Positions 8,493 to 17,763 of a stretch of DNA of 64,000 bases are shown here, piece after piece. The notes under the pieces were generated by a model, which was not told the origin of the DNA, searched no databases, and was given only the letters and a program-made list of their open reading frames with translations. Source of the DNA: Bin87 sp034423575 (GTDB lineage: Bacteria; Chloroflexota; Dehalococcoidia; Lucifugimonadales; UBA3495); the NCBI GenBank assembly GCA_034423575.1, contig DAOUIF010000033.1, positions 138,647-202,646 on the forward strand, written 5' to 3'. The position numbers and the translations under genes were made by a program. Position 1 is the first letter of the stretch. The number at the start of each line of letters is the position of its first letter.

Positions 8493-9704
8493 TCAGGCGA
8501 CCGATTGGTAATGCATGGTACCAACCTGCCTGACCAGTCCTTTCAGTTCAAGCATTGTGAGCAGACCGCTGACGTCCGCAATGGGCCTGCTGCTGAGGGT
8601 TACCAGGTCGTCGATGTGTACCGGATCCCGGGCGATGTGCTGAAGCAGTTCAGCTTCGTCAGGGTCGGGGGGGTCCGGAGCGGTCGACTGACATTCTATC
8701 GGATCGTGGTAGCGGTCGGGTGCCGTTTGAGTATGATCATCGACGCCAGTTTTTGCGCGAGAGGCAGTCGAACGATCGGATGCGGACAGTTCCAGGGGAA
8801 TCTGCCGTTCCGCGGTTTCGAGGCCGATTTCCACCAGTACATCGTTAACGTTGCACACCAGCTTGGCGCCCTCGCGGATGAGCCGGTTGGTGAGGCGGCT
8901 GGACTCCGAGTATACGCTGCCCGGGACGCAAAAAATCTCACGATTCTGCTCCAGAGCGTGGTAGACGGTCCAACGGGTCCCGCTGGTCTCGCCGGCTTCG
9001 GTCACCAGCGTGCCGAGGGTCATTCCGCTGATGATGCGGTTGCGGCGCGGGAAATTGGACGCCTCGGGCCGCACGCCTATGGGGAACTCGCTGATGATGG
9101 CTCCACCCTCGGCGACGATGCGTTCGGCCAGGCGCAGATTTTCCCTAGGATACACGGTGTCCAGTCCGTTTCCCAATACGGCTACGGTCACACCACCGGC
9201 GTCCACGGTGGACCTGTGCGCCCGGGCGTCGATGCCCAAGGCGAGGCCGCTGACCACCACCACCCCATGGGCGGCCAGGGACGAGCATAAATCGGCGGTG
9301 ATTCGATACCCGTAATCGGTGGGGTGGCGCGTGCCCACGACGGCGACGGACGGGGCGTCAACCGGTGGCAGGACGCCCCGCACGTAGAGCACGGGCGGCG
9401 CGTCGTCGGTCTCCTTCAGGCGATGGGGGTAATCGGGGTCGTGCCATGTAATCGCCGAAACGCCGACGTCACGCAGCCGTGACAACTCCTCATCGGGCGA
9501 GGAGGATTCCCTGGCGCTGACGATGGACTGCGCGACAGCCCGCCCCACTCCTGCTGCCCTCAACTCGCGCGCGGGAGCCTCCCATGCTGCGGACAAATCG
9601 CTGCCGAAATGGGTTTCGAGGAGGCGAAAGCGGGCGGAACCCAGGCGGGGGACGCGGGTCAGGGCTATCCAGTAGCCTAGGGAATCGGTAGGGGTGGCGT
9701 TCAT
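8493..9704 (-). CDS. dprA: DNA-processing protein DprA
   Basis: Loads RecA onto incoming single-stranded DNA during natural transformation. 403 residues: N-terminal helix-hairpin-helix/SAM-like region, a Rossmann domain with VAVVGTRHPTDYG, VVVSGLALGIDARAH, the FPRRNRIISGMT motif and GTLVTEAGETSGT, then a low-complexity Asp/Pro/Thr linker and a C-terminal winged helix (LLTMLELKGLVRQVG). First gene of the minus-strand operon. A GTG at 9722 extends the frame by six codons; neither start has a clear Shine-Dalgarno, so the ATG at 9704 is a preference. Confidence 0.95.
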   Translation of the reverse strand: MNATPTDSLGYWIALTRVPRLGSARFRLLETHFGSDLSAAWEAPARELRAAGVGRAVAQSIVSARESSSPDEELSRLRDVGVSAITWHDPDYPHRLKETDDAPPVLYVRGVLPPVDAPSVAVVGTRHPTDYGYRITADLCSSLAAHGVVVVSGLALGIDARAHRSTVDAGGVTVAVLGNGLDTVYPRENLRLAERIVAEGGAIISEFPIGVRPEASNFPRRNRIISGMTLGTLVTEAGETSGTRWTVYHALEQNREIFCVPGSVYSESSRLTNRLIREGAKLVCNVNDVLVEIGLETAERQIPLELSASDRSTASRAKTGVDDHTQTAPDRYHDPIECQSTAPDPPDPDEAELLQHIARDPVHIDDLVTLSSRPIADVSGLLTMLELKGLVRQVGTMHYQSVA

Positions 9705-9834
9705 GGCAGGGGATTTTAGCACAGGGTTCGCGCCGGGACGGCAGGTCAGTGTCAGTTATTTCAGTGGATGCGGGGCGGCCACCTAGTGGCTCCGGCTAAG
9801 CTGCTGCCCGTGCACGGGTCGGCTCGAGGATTTC

Positions 9835-9863
9835 TTGCCCGCGCTATCCGAGTGGGCTAGTAT
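9835..9863 (+). promoter_or_regulatory. Candidate sigma70-type promoter for the GMC oxidoreductase
   Basis: TTGCCC at 9835-9840 and TAGTAT at 9858-9863, separated by 17 bases, upstream of a good ribosome binding site (AGGAGG, 9890-9895) and the ATG at 9901. Motif match only. Confidence 0.35.
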
Positions 9864-9900
9864 TGCGCCAGCCAATCACACGCAGCCACAGGAGGTCCCG

Positions 9901-11445
9901 ATGCGATACGACTATATTGTGGTCGGCGCCGGCTCGGCCGGGTCCACCATCGCCACCCGCCTCTCTGAAGACCCGGATAAGAGCGTGCTGCTGTTGGAAG
10001 CGGGGCCGGACTATCCGGACTTCAACCACCTGCCCGATGATCTCAAGTTGGGCAATAACGTATTCTTTTCCGCTTATGGCCCGCACAGTTGGGCGTACAG
10101 CGCCCGGGTCACCGGGCAGCAAACCGACCTCGTTATCCCGCGCGGTAAGGCCACGGGTGGCTCCTCTGCCATCAACGGGCAGGTTCTGTATCGCGGTATA
10201 CCGGAAGACTATGACCGATGGGCGGAATGGGGCAACGACGAGTGGGGCTACACCAGCGTGCTGCCGTTTTTCCGCCGGATGGAAAACGACCATGACTTCC
10301 AGGACGACTGGCACGGGACGGACGGCCCCATACCGGTGCGACGGTACCGCCAGGGCGAATGGCTCCCGCACTCGGTGGCGTTCAAGGAGGCCGCTCTCGC
10401 GCTGGGGTTCAACGATGACCCGGACCAGAACCACCCCGAGTCCACGGGCGTGTCGCCGCGGGCCCGCAACACGCTGGACGGGGTCAGGATCAGCACCGCG
10501 CTCGCCTACCTGAACCTGGCCCGCCATCGCCTGAACTTCACGCTGCGGGCCAACGTGCAGGCCTGCCGGGTGGTATTCGACGGCAAACGGGCTATCGGTG
10601 TCGAGGTGGAAAGCGGCGGGGAGCGTTTCGTCGTTGAAGGCGACCAGGTCGTTGTGAGCAGCGGGGCCATCGCGTCGCCGCAACTGCTGCTGCTGTCCGG
10701 GGTCGGGCCGGCGGACCACCTGCGCGAGGTGGGGATACCGGTGGTACATGAACTGCCGGGCGTGGGCCAGAACCTGCGAGACCATCCTTCGGCGTGCGTC
10801 CTGTTTCGGGCTGCTGGTGATCGACCGGACGTGCAGGCGGCGGCGATACAGGTGGGTCTGCGGTACACGGTGGAAGACTCATACCTGCGCAACGACATGC
10901 AGATTTCGCCGCTGTTGATGACCTCGGAACACCGGCCGGCGCAGGTGGTCATCGACGATGATGAAAACTACATCGGGATCAGCGCGAGCCTGCAACTGGC
11001 GCTGGGCAAGGGCGAGCTGAGGCTTAAGTCCAATGACCCGCTGGAATACCCGTTCCTGGACTACAACTATTACGAAGAACCCTTCGACCTGGAGCGGATG
11101 CGCAAAGCGATTCGCACGTGCATCGAAATCGGGGAGCACCCTTCCTACCGGGATATCCTGCTGGAGCGAGTCAACCCGGTTGACGCCCACCTGGAGTCCG
11201 ACGCGGCGCTGGACGATTGGCTCATGCGGAACTCGGGCACGTCCCACCACGTTTCGGGGACATGCAAGATGGGGCCGGCCAGTGACGGCATGGCGGTGGT
11301 GGACCAGCAGGGCAGGATCCACGGGCTGGAAAATATTCGAGTGGCCGACGCGTCGGTCATGCCGGACTGCATCCGGGCGAACACCAACGCCACAACGATC
11401 ATGATCGGCGAGAAGGTGGCGGACTACATTCGCACGGGCAGGTGA
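9901..11445 (+). CDS. GMC family FAD-dependent oxidoreductase (choline/alcohol dehydrogenase-like)
   Basis: Flavoprotein oxidising alcohol groups of an unknown substrate. 514 residues. N-terminal dinucleotide-binding GAGSAGS (9-15) followed by the acidic residue ending LLLEAG, the GMC signature around ATGGSSAINGQVLYRG, the second signature GAIASPQLLLLSGVGP, and the C-terminal active-site segment SHHVSGTCKMG followed by ANTNATTIMIGEK. The ATG at 9901 is chosen because AGGAGG lies five bases upstream; the frame stays open to 9835. No signal peptide is seen. It stands alone and is convergent with the SMP-30 gene. Substrate cannot be assigned. Confidence 0.93.
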   Translation: MRYDYIVVGAGSAGSTIATRLSEDPDKSVLLLEAGPDYPDFNHLPDDLKLGNNVFFSAYGPHSWAYSARVTGQQTDLVIPRGKATGGSSAINGQVLYRGIPEDYDRWAEWGNDEWGYTSVLPFFRRMENDHDFQDDWHGTDGPIPVRRYRQGEWLPHSVAFKEAALALGFNDDPDQNHPESTGVSPRARNTLDGVRISTALAYLNLARHRLNFTLRANVQACRVVFDGKRAIGVEVESGGERFVVEGDQVVVSSGAIASPQLLLLSGVGPADHLREVGIPVVHELPGVGQNLRDHPSACVLFRAAGDRPDVQAAAIQVGLRYTVEDSYLRNDMQISPLLMTSEHRPAQVVIDDDENYIGISASLQLALGKGELRLKSNDPLEYPFLDYNYYEEPFDLERMRKAIRTCIEIGEHPSYRDILLERVNPVDAHLESDAALDDWLMRNSGTSHHVSGTCKMGPASDGMAVVDQQGRIHGLENIRVADASVMPDCIRANTNATTIMIGEKVADYIRTGR

Positions 11446-11485
11446 TCCGGCACCCCCGGAATGGGCACCACGGCTGAAATCGACC

Positions 11486-11507
11486 GGGGCGACGTTAGCG
11501 TCGCCCC
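11486..11507. terminator. Hairpin between convergent genes, possible bidirectional terminator
   Basis: Perfect 9-bp stem (GGGGCGACG / CGTCGCCCC) with loop TTAG, between the stops of the GMC and SMP-30 genes. There is no clear T tract on either side, so intrinsic termination is not certain. Confidence 0.45.
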
Positions 11508-11527
11508 TGCGGATTGCGACTACCGGT

Positions 11528-12445
11528 TCAGATCACTCTAGGGACGGGCACGCCCGCAATGTTGACGCGAACGCGGCAAAGTTCCTCGAAGGTGGTGATG
11601 TAGAGGGTCTTCCAGTCGCCGCCGCCGAATCCGACATTGGTGGCGCGCTTGCCGTCGCCCAAAGCGATGGTGCCGAGGTGCCGGCCATCGGGAGATAGGA
11701 TCCAGACGCCACCGGGTCCGGTGACATAGATGTTGCCTTCGAGGTCACATTTCATGCCGTCGGGCACGCCGGGTCGCTCATCGGCCAGGACGCAGAGAAG
11801 GCGGCCGTTCTCGATGCCGCCGTCGGGTCGGACGTCCCACGCCTTGATCAGGCCCACCCGGGAGTCGTTCACGTAGAGGGTGCTTTCGCCCGGGGAGAAG
11901 CAGAGGCCGTTGGGGCCGACGTAATCGTTGATCAGCAGCGTGATGTCGTTGAGGTCGGGAGACACCCGATACACGCCGGCGAAGCCCAGTTCCATGCCGG
12001 GGTATGTGTCGCGGTATGGGTCGGTGAAGTAGATGGCGCCGTCCGACTTGACCACCAGGTCGTTGGGTCGGTTGAGCCGCTTGCCCTGGTAGTTGTCGGC
12101 CACGACGGTGATGCTGCCGTCGGCCTCCTGGCGAGTGACGCGGCGGGCATCGTGCTCGCAGGCCAGGAGGCGGCCCTGGGGGTCACGGGTCAGCCCGTTG
12201 GCCTCGTTGGTGCCGGCCTGGAACTCGGACAGACCATCGGCGTCGTTGTACCGCATGCGGCGGTTCCCGCCGATGTCGCTGAAGAGCAGGTAGCCGCCCT
12301 CCTGGAACCAGACCGGGCCCTCGGCCGGCCACCAAGGGACACCCAGCGCGGAGCCGTCGCCGCCGAATCCGCTGGCGAGCCATTCGACTTGCTGATCCAG
12401 ATCGATGATCATTTCCAGACTAGGTGACACCTGTTCGATGGGCAT
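11528..12445 (-). CDS. SMP-30/gluconolactonase family protein
   Basis: Six-bladed beta-propeller lactonase family, typically hydrolysing sugar lactones with a divalent metal. 305 residues. Visible: GPVWFQEGGYLLFSDI in blade 1, the repeated NRPNDLVVKSDGAIYFTDP motif with the conserved Asn-Asp pair, GPNGLCFSPGESTLYVNDS, and GVPDGMKCDLEGNIYVTGPGGVW. ATG at 12445 with AGGAG eight bases upstream. It follows the GH15 gene by 18 bases, so the two probably share a transcript and may act on related sugars. Confidence 0.9.
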   Translation of the reverse strand: MPIEQVSPSLEMIIDLDQQVEWLASGFGGDGSALGVPWWPAEGPVWFQEGGYLLFSDIGGNRRMRYNDADGLSEFQAGTNEANGLTRDPQGRLLACEHDARRVTRQEADGSITVVADNYQGKRLNRPNDLVVKSDGAIYFTDPYRDTYPGMELGFAGVYRVSPDLNDITLLINDYVGPNGLCFSPGESTLYVNDSRVGLIKAWDVRPDGGIENGRLLCVLADERPGVPDGMKCDLEGNIYVTGPGGVWILSPDGRHLGTIALGDGKRATNVGFGGGDWKTLYITTFEELCRVRVNIAGVPVPRVI

Positions 12446-12463
12446 GGTTTCTGCTCCTTGGGG

Positions 12464-14305
12464 TCAGCGGATGCCCGACAGCGCGCGGTCGAGGTTGAAC
12501 GCGGAGCTGATGAGGGCGAGGTGGGTGAAAGCCTGGGGGAAATTGCCGAGGCCTTCGCCACTAGGCCCGGTTTCCTCGGCGTACAGACCCAGGTGATTGG
12601 CGTAGCCCAGCATCTTCTCGAACATGAGGCGGGCCTGGTCCAGCCGTCGAGGGTCACCCCAACCGGCGCGGGTCAGGGCCTCGACGAGCCAGAAGGTGCA
12701 CATGTTGAAGGTGCCCTCGTGTCCGGTGAGGCCGTCCGCGAACTGTTCGTGGTTGTAGCGATAGACGAGGCTGTCGGACACGAGCCCGCCCTGCTGGGGA
12801 CTGCGGTTGATGGCGTCGATGGTGCTCAACATGCGAGGGTCGGTTGGCGACATGAAGAACACCAACGGCATGAGCAGGTTGGATGCGTCCAGCGAGTCGC
12901 TGCCGTAGTGCTGGACGAAGGCCTGGCGATCTCGGTTCCAGCCACGGCTCTGGATCTCCTCGTAGATCTCGTCGCGGGTGGATATCCAGCGCATGCGCTC
13001 AGAGGGGAATGAACGCAGTTCCGATAGTTTCAACGCGCGGTCGAGCATGACCCAGCACATGAGCTTGGAGTACACGAACTGCTGCCGACCGCCGCGGGTC
13101 TCCCAGATACCCTCGTCGGCCAGGCGCCAGTTGTCGCACACCCAGTTGGTCATCTGGCGGAGTTTGGTCCAGAAGTCGAAGGAGATGGGCTCGCCGTACC
13201 GGTTGAACAGGTAAACGGAGTCCATCAGCTCGCCGTAGATATCCAGTTGGAGCTGGTCGTAGGCGCCGTTTCCGATACGAACGGGCTTCGAGCCGCGATA
13301 GCCGTCGAGGTGGTCCAGGGTTACCTCATCGAGGCTGCGGCGGCCGTCGATGCCGTAGAGGATCTGGATGTTGCTCCAGTCGCCGTCGAAGGGGTCGATC
13401 TGTGCCTCCAGCCAGTGCATGAACCTGCTGGCCTCGTTGGTGAAGCCGATGCGAAGCAACGCGTACAGGGTGAAGGCGGCGTCCCGGATCCAGGTGTAGC
13501 GGTAGTCCCAGTTGCGGACGCCCCCCAGTTCTTCCGGAAGGCTGCAGGTGGGTGCGGCCACGATCGCTCCGGTTGGCTCGTAGGTGAGCAGCTTGAGGAC
13601 GAGCGCGGATCGCTCGACCATTTCACGCCACCGGCCCTTATAGGTGCACTGGGAGAGCCAGTTGCGCCAATAGGCGACGGTTTCCTCGAACAGAGCGGTG
13701 CTTTCCCGTTCTGACGGCGGATGATAGTCGACGGTGTCGTCGCCCATGACGCCGATGGAGAACGTGGAACTCTGCCCTTCGTTGAGCACGAACGCTCCGA
13801 TGACGCCGCCTTCGTGCTGCTCCAGAAGGATGTTGGTGGACAGCTGCAGACCCAGTTCGTCAGAGATGAAGGCCGCGCCGTTTTCGTTGAGTTCCACCCC
13901 GTGGGTGTCCCTGGCGTAGTTGAACGCCGGGTAACACTCCAGGAAGAAAGGGACCACGCCGCGAACGCAATTGACCCGCCGGATCAATTCGGTGTGGTGA
14001 TGCGGACGTTCCGGCGAGGAAACGGGCATGAAGTCGATGACTTCGGCGACACCGTTTTCGGCGAGGAACCGGGTGATCAGCACGTTGGTGTCCGGCCAGT
14101 AGACCTGGCGCTGGACAGGCGGAGAGTCCAACAGCGGAGCAATCCTGAAGTAGCCGCCTTTCTTGTCGTCCAGTATTGCGCCGAAAACGCTGGGGGAATC
14201 GAAGTCGGGACAGCAAAACCAGTCCACGGATCCGTTACCTCCGATCAAGGCACAGGTCCGCATGTTGCCGACGATACCGTATTCTTCTATCGGCAGATAG
14301 GCCAC
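12464..14305 (-). CDS. Glycoside hydrolase family 15 protein (glucoamylase/trehalase-like)
   Basis: 613-residue two-domain protein: N-terminal beta-sandwich starting LPIEEYGIVGNMRTCALIG with NGSVDWFCCPDFDSPS, and a C-terminal alpha/alpha barrel with the GH15 signature NWDYRYTWIRDAAFT and a second acidic motif near EGTFNMCTFWLVEA. Cytosolic (no signal peptide), as in GH15 trehalases and related enzymes of Actinobacteria and Chloroflexi. GTG at 14305 is chosen because homology starts there and a GGGGG run lies upstream; the frame continues to 14491 inside the neighbouring gene but that part is a shadow. Substrate (trehalose or alpha-glucan) is undecided. Confidence 0.9.
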   Translation of the reverse strand: MAYLPIEEYGIVGNMRTCALIGGNGSVDWFCCPDFDSPSVFGAILDDKKGGYFRIAPLLDSPPVQRQVYWPDTNVLITRFLAENGVAEVIDFMPVSSPERPHHHTELIRRVNCVRGVVPFFLECYPAFNYARDTHGVELNENGAAFISDELGLQLSTNILLEQHEGGVIGAFVLNEGQSSTFSIGVMGDDTVDYHPPSERESTALFEETVAYWRNWLSQCTYKGRWREMVERSALVLKLLTYEPTGAIVAAPTCSLPEELGGVRNWDYRYTWIRDAAFTLYALLRIGFTNEASRFMHWLEAQIDPFDGDWSNIQILYGIDGRRSLDEVTLDHLDGYRGSKPVRIGNGAYDQLQLDIYGELMDSVYLFNRYGEPISFDFWTKLRQMTNWVCDNWRLADEGIWETRGGRQQFVYSKLMCWVMLDRALKLSELRSFPSERMRWISTRDEIYEEIQSRGWNRDRQAFVQHYGSDSLDASNLLMPLVFFMSPTDPRMLSTIDAINRSPQQGGLVSDSLVYRYNHEQFADGLTGHEGTFNMCTFWLVEALTRAGWGDPRRLDQARLMFEKMLGYANHLGLYAEETGPSGEGLGNFPQAFTHLALISSAFNLDRALSGIR

Positions 14306-14324
14306 AATTAGGCCCCCAAATCGA

Positions 14325-14939
14325 TTATTCCGACGAATTCTCCAGCGTGGCGACGCTGAACACCACTCGGAACGGGTTGCAGTATATGACCACGCTCTGG
14401 ACATCGGCCAGCGAAACCTCGGCCGGGATGTCGTAGTTTTGGGAGCCAACGTTGCCCTTGAGCTTGCCCAATTCAACGTAGCCCGCGTCATCCAAATCGG
14501 AATGACCCTCCGGGTTGGGGGCGTTGGCCAGCAGGACTCGCAGGTCGGGCCCGTTGGTCACACGGAAGTCCTCCATCCGGAGGATGTGCCCGGCGTCAGC
14601 ACCCAGGTCGTAAACGGTTGCGGTGCCCGACCCCTTGTGGAAGGAATCGGCGTCGCGGAACTGGCCAGTGAGGCCGGCCTGCGGCTGAGCCTGGGATGCC
14701 GCGGAACTTGTGGAATCAGGCATTGCCTCGTCGACGGGACGTTCTAGGTTAGCAGCCGCGGCCATGGCGTCTTCGACTTCGGCCATGGTCATGTTGGCGG
14801 GGACGACGGCTTGGTGGGCCAGGGGGAATTCTTCGTTGACCTCGGTGGTGGTGATCAATGGGCTAAGCAGCCACCAGGCCAGCCAAGCCACGGGGATGAT
14901 GATGATTATTCCAAGTCCGACCAGCAAGTATCGAAGCAT
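14325..14939 (-). CDS. Membrane-anchored DM13 domain protein
   Basis: 204 residues. An N-terminal hydrophobic helix (about residues 4-26) anchors the protein; an Ala/Ser/Gln-rich linker follows; residues about 95-200 match the DM13 domain (GSGTATVYDLG, LRMEDFRVTNGPDLRVLL, QNYDIP, and the conserved cysteine in VVIYCNPFRVVFSVATL). DM13 domains are proposed to be extracytoplasmic redox or electron-transfer modules; that role is not proven. ATG at 14939 has GGAG upstream; a GTG at 14945 is the alternative. Probably co-transcribed with GH15 downstream. Confidence 0.85.
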   Translation of the reverse strand: MLRYLLVGLGIIIIIPVAWLAWWLLSPLITTTEVNEEFPLAHQAVVPANMTMAEVEDAMAAAANLERPVDEAMPDSTSSAASQAQPQAGLTGQFRDADSFHKGSGTATVYDLGADAGHILRMEDFRVTNGPDLRVLLANAPNPEGHSDLDDAGYVELGKLKGNVGSQNYDIPAEVSLADVQSVVIYCNPFRVVFSVATLENSSE

Positions 14940-14975
14940 TATCACGCTCCATTCGTTGGGATAGGTTATAAAAGA

Positions 14976-15815
14976 TCAGGACAGCGTACCCCTCAATCTG
15001 GACAAGGCGTTCCTCACGGTCTCGATATCGTCGGCGTGGGGTGCTGCTTCTATATACGCGGCAAAGTCGTCGGCAGATTGTTGGTGGTTGCCGGCTTTGA
15101 GGTGCACCACGCCGCGGTCGCGCTGTTCTTCGGGCCGGTCGGGCAGCACCGCCATTAACGCGCCGATGGTGGTGATGCACCGGTCGAATTCCTCGCGATC
15201 CCAGTAGATCGCCTTCAGATTGCGGAGAATGCGGGCCAGAATTTCGCGGGGCGTCACCGGATTCAGGTGACTCTCCTCGAGACGGGCGTCATCGCCGGCG
15301 GCCTGACGTAAGACCGCGCCGCACTCATCACGGTTCATGAGAACGCCACCGTTGAAAGCGTCGACGAAGTAGTTTTCTTCGTCGCGGTGGCGGATCAGAA
15401 AGTGCCCCGGCATTCCGATGCCCAGCACCGGCACCCCGGCGCGGCGACCGACCTCGATGCACAGCAGGGAAAGGGTTATCGGGATGCCCACTCGCCGCTC
15501 GATGACCTGGTGCAGGTAGGAATTGTTGGGGTCGTAGTAGTCGTTGCGATTGCCGGTGAATCCGATCACGCCGAAGAGCAGATCGGTGATGGCGTTGAGT
15601 TCCTCCAGGGCGCCCGGGTCGGACGGGGTGCGGGCCCGGGCGGCGTCGGCCATGCGGTCGAGGTTGGCGCAGCAGCCGTCAATGTCCACGTTGGGGTCGT
15701 CGGTTGAGGCCACCAGCAGGGCGCCAGTAGCGAGGTCGAAGTCGCCGCCAACGGTGTCAGCCGACTCCGAAGCAACGAGTTTTTGCAATTCGAGTATGGC
15801 GTCTGCGGCGAACAT
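14976..15815 (-). CDS. SirB1-type transglutaminase-like protein with TPR tail
   Basis: 279 residues. Residues about 55-180 match the SirB1 (protein of unknown function UPF0162) transglutaminase-like domain: NDYYDPNNSYLHQVIERR, GIPITLSLLCIEVGRRAG, GIGMPGHFLIRH and YFVDAFNGG with the His and Asp expected of this fold. The C-terminal third contains TPR-like helices (DRPEEQRDRGVVHLKAGN). No defined reaction is known for the family. Sits between the zinc-ribbon gene and DM13 in one minus-strand run. Confidence 0.88.
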   Translation of the reverse strand: MFAADAILELQKLVASESADTVGGDFDLATGALLVASTDDPNVDIDGCCANLDRMADAARARTPSDPGALEELNAITDLLFGVIGFTGNRNDYYDPNNSYLHQVIERRVGIPITLSLLCIEVGRRAGVPVLGIGMPGHFLIRHRDEENYFVDAFNGGVLMNRDECGAVLRQAAGDDARLEESHLNPVTPREILARILRNLKAIYWDREEFDRCITTIGALMAVLPDRPEEQRDRGVVHLKAGNHQQSADDFAAYIEAAPHADDIETVRNALSRLRGTLS

Positions 15816-15839
15816 AAACTGCTCGATGGTCTGTCGTAA

Positions 15840-16112
15840 CTAGACGCGAATTCCCGCGTTGCGGCGGCGGCGGAATTCAGCGGCGGAAACGTCCTCTACC
15901 GGCGGATTGCCTGGATAGCTGGACTGTTCAGCGATGACGGTTTCCTCCCGCTCGGCGATGTCGCGGGTCTCGCGGGTTTCCGCACTGCATTCGTCACACC
16001 ACGTCAGGTCGTTGGTCATGAGCCGCATGTTGTCCTTCTTGACCGTCATCGTGCCGAATTCGGCAGAGCAGTCGGCACAACGGCGGACGATGGTGACGTC
16101 AGTAATCGGCAA
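15840..16112 (-). CDS. Small zinc-ribbon protein, function unknown
   Basis: 90 residues. Two CxxC knuckles (CADC at about 12-15 and CDEC at about 39-42) suggest a four-cysteine zinc ribbon; the C-terminal half is charged (multiple Arg-Glu repeats) and ends in an RRRR cluster. Starts at TTG (16110-16112): an AGGAGGG ribosome binding site at 16120-16126 with seven bases of spacing decides this start. Upstream of the SirB1-like gene with a 24-base gap. Family not recognised. Confidence 0.75.
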   Translation of the reverse strand: MPITDVTIVRRCADCSAEFGTMTVKKDNMRLMTNDLTWCDECSAETRETRDIAEREETVIAEQSSYPGNPPVEDVSAAEFRRRRNAGIRV

Positions 16113-16221
16113 TGCTTTTCCCTCCTGGATACCGAACTGTACAACTGGGCTTGTGGATGTTGCGGTTGATCGCAGAGCGTCGGTGCAAGCGCTGGACTTC
16201 CGGCAGCGTTGCGCGGTTTGG

Positions 16222-16980
16222 TCAGCGTGCGGTGAACCCGCCGTCCACCACCAACTCGGCGCCGGTGATGTAGGAGGCGTCGTCGCTGGCGAGGAACAAC
16301 ACGGCGTTGGCGACTTCCTCCTGTCGGCCCTCTCGACCCAGGGGAACCTGGTCCTCGATCATTCCGCGCCGGCCCTCGCGTACCGTCTCGGTGGCGATGC
16401 TGCCCATCATGGGCGGCATGTAACCAGGATGAACGGAGTTGACCCGGATGTTCTCGGTGCCGAAACGCACGGCCATGGCCTTGGTGAAGATGCGGACGGA
16501 CCCCTTGGATGCGTTGTACGCGGGGTGTCCGCTGAGCATGCCCACGAGGCCGGCGATGGATGAGATGTTCACGATGGACCCGCCGCCGTTCTGGCGCATC
16601 TGGGCGATGGCGTGCTTGGTGCCGAGAAAGACCCCGGTGGAGTTGATGTCCATGATTCGAGACCAGGCTTCCAGGCTATCGTCGTCGGGGACCGCGCGGC
16701 TGCTGATCCCGGCGTTGTTGACCAGGATGTCCAGTCGGCCAAAGCGGGAGACGGCTTGGGTGACGACGTTGGTCCACGCCTCTTCGCTGGTCACGTCGGT
16801 GTGGATGAAGACGCTCTCGCCCCCGGCCTCGTTGATCTCGGCTTCCACCTGCCGGCCATCGTCGTCGCGGATGTCGGCGATGACTACCTTCGCTCCTTCG
16901 CGGGCAAACAGACGGGACTCGACAGCGCCCATGCCGTGGGCGCCGCCGCTGACGATGGCGACCTTGCCTTCCAATCGCAT
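16222..16980 (-). CDS. Short-chain dehydrogenase/reductase
   Basis: 252-residue NAD(P)-dependent oxidoreductase of the classical SDR family. Cofactor loop SGGAHGMGA (variant of TGxxxGxG), an Asp after strand 2 (VVIADIRDDD) suggesting NAD(H), NNAG at about 90, the catalytic Ser in NISSIAG and YxxxK in YNASK. The ATG at 16980 has GGAG eight bases upstream; eight more codons upstream are in frame. It resembles the SDR at 59695-60444 strongly, both ending SYITGAELVVDGGFTA, so they are paralogs. Substrate unknown. Confidence 0.93.
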   Translation of the reverse strand: MRLEGKVAIVSGGAHGMGAVESRLFAREGAKVVIADIRDDDGRQVEAEINEAGGESVFIHTDVTSEEAWTNVVTQAVSRFGRLDILVNNAGISSRAVPDDDSLEAWSRIMDINSTGVFLGTKHAIAQMRQNGGGSIVNISSIAGLVGMLSGHPAYNASKGSVRIFTKAMAVRFGTENIRVNSVHPGYMPPMMGSIATETVREGRRGMIEDQVPLGREGRQEEVANAVLFLASDDASYITGAELVVDGGFTAR

Positions 16981-17227
16981 TGCTTCATCTCCGGGGTAGC
17001 CCAACGCAAGTGTCCCCAGGCGCGCCCGGAGTAGTCGGGTTCGGCGACAGGATAACCGCCGAACGGCTGGCGTTCAACCTCGCTGGATGGGTGATCCGGC
17101 CGTGCCGGTGAGATAGCAACGCGTAATCGCAAGACCGCGGCGTGCACAGGCAACTGATGCGATGGGTGTATGCTGGTAACACACGCCCGGTGGAAACTGG
17201 TATCGCCTCGCCGGGCAGTCAAACAGC

Positions 17228-17749
17228 ATGTACCAGGCAGCAGTTTTCATCCACCTTGCATCCGCGATAGTTTGGATCGGCGGTAGCCTGTTTCTGGCGC
17301 TGGTCCTGATCCCGGTAATGCGGCGTTATGCGCCAGCGCCGGGCGAACCGCCGGTGTTACCGGCCGACATGCTGGGAATGATGGCGCGGCGGTTTCGGGT
17401 GATCTCGTGGGTGTGCATCGTTCTGCTCGTAGTCACGGGGCTTTACATATTGCCGACCCGTTACGGCATAGGGTTTGGGGACTTCTTCAGCCTGGGCGGG
17501 CATTTCGTGGCGACGCTGCAGGTGAAGGTGGCGCTGGTGGCCGTGGTGATCTGGCTCAGCGCGATCCACGATTTCGTGATCGGACCGTACACCAACCGGC
17601 TGATCGAGGCGATGCAGGCGGGAGCTGAGCCGCCCGGGTACCTGCCGGCGCTGCGGCGTTCAGTGGTTTGGATCGCCCGCGTCAACGTGCTGCTGACGAT
17701 CCTGGTGGTGGTAGTTGCCGTGACGATGACCCGGGGAACGCCGGTTTAG
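17228..17749 (+). CDS. CopD-like four-helix integral membrane protein
   Basis: 173 residues with four predicted transmembrane helices (about 5-27, 58-80, 95-117, 145-167). His9 in the first helix and His in the third (SLGGHFVATLQVK) fit the CopD/DUF2269 type of membrane protein, sometimes heme- or copper-associated. Its stop is 14 bases before the molybdopterin-protein start, so the pair is likely an operon and this protein could be a membrane partner for it; that link is inference. Confidence 0.7.
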   Translation: MYQAAVFIHLASAIVWIGGSLFLALVLIPVMRRYAPAPGEPPVLPADMLGMMARRFRVISWVCIVLLVVTGLYILPTRYGIGFGDFFSLGGHFVATLQVKVALVAVVIWLSAIHDFVIGPYTNRLIEAMQAGAEPPGYLPALRRSVVWIARVNVLLTILVVVVAVTMTRGTPV

Positions 17750-17763
17750 AGGAGGCATTGATC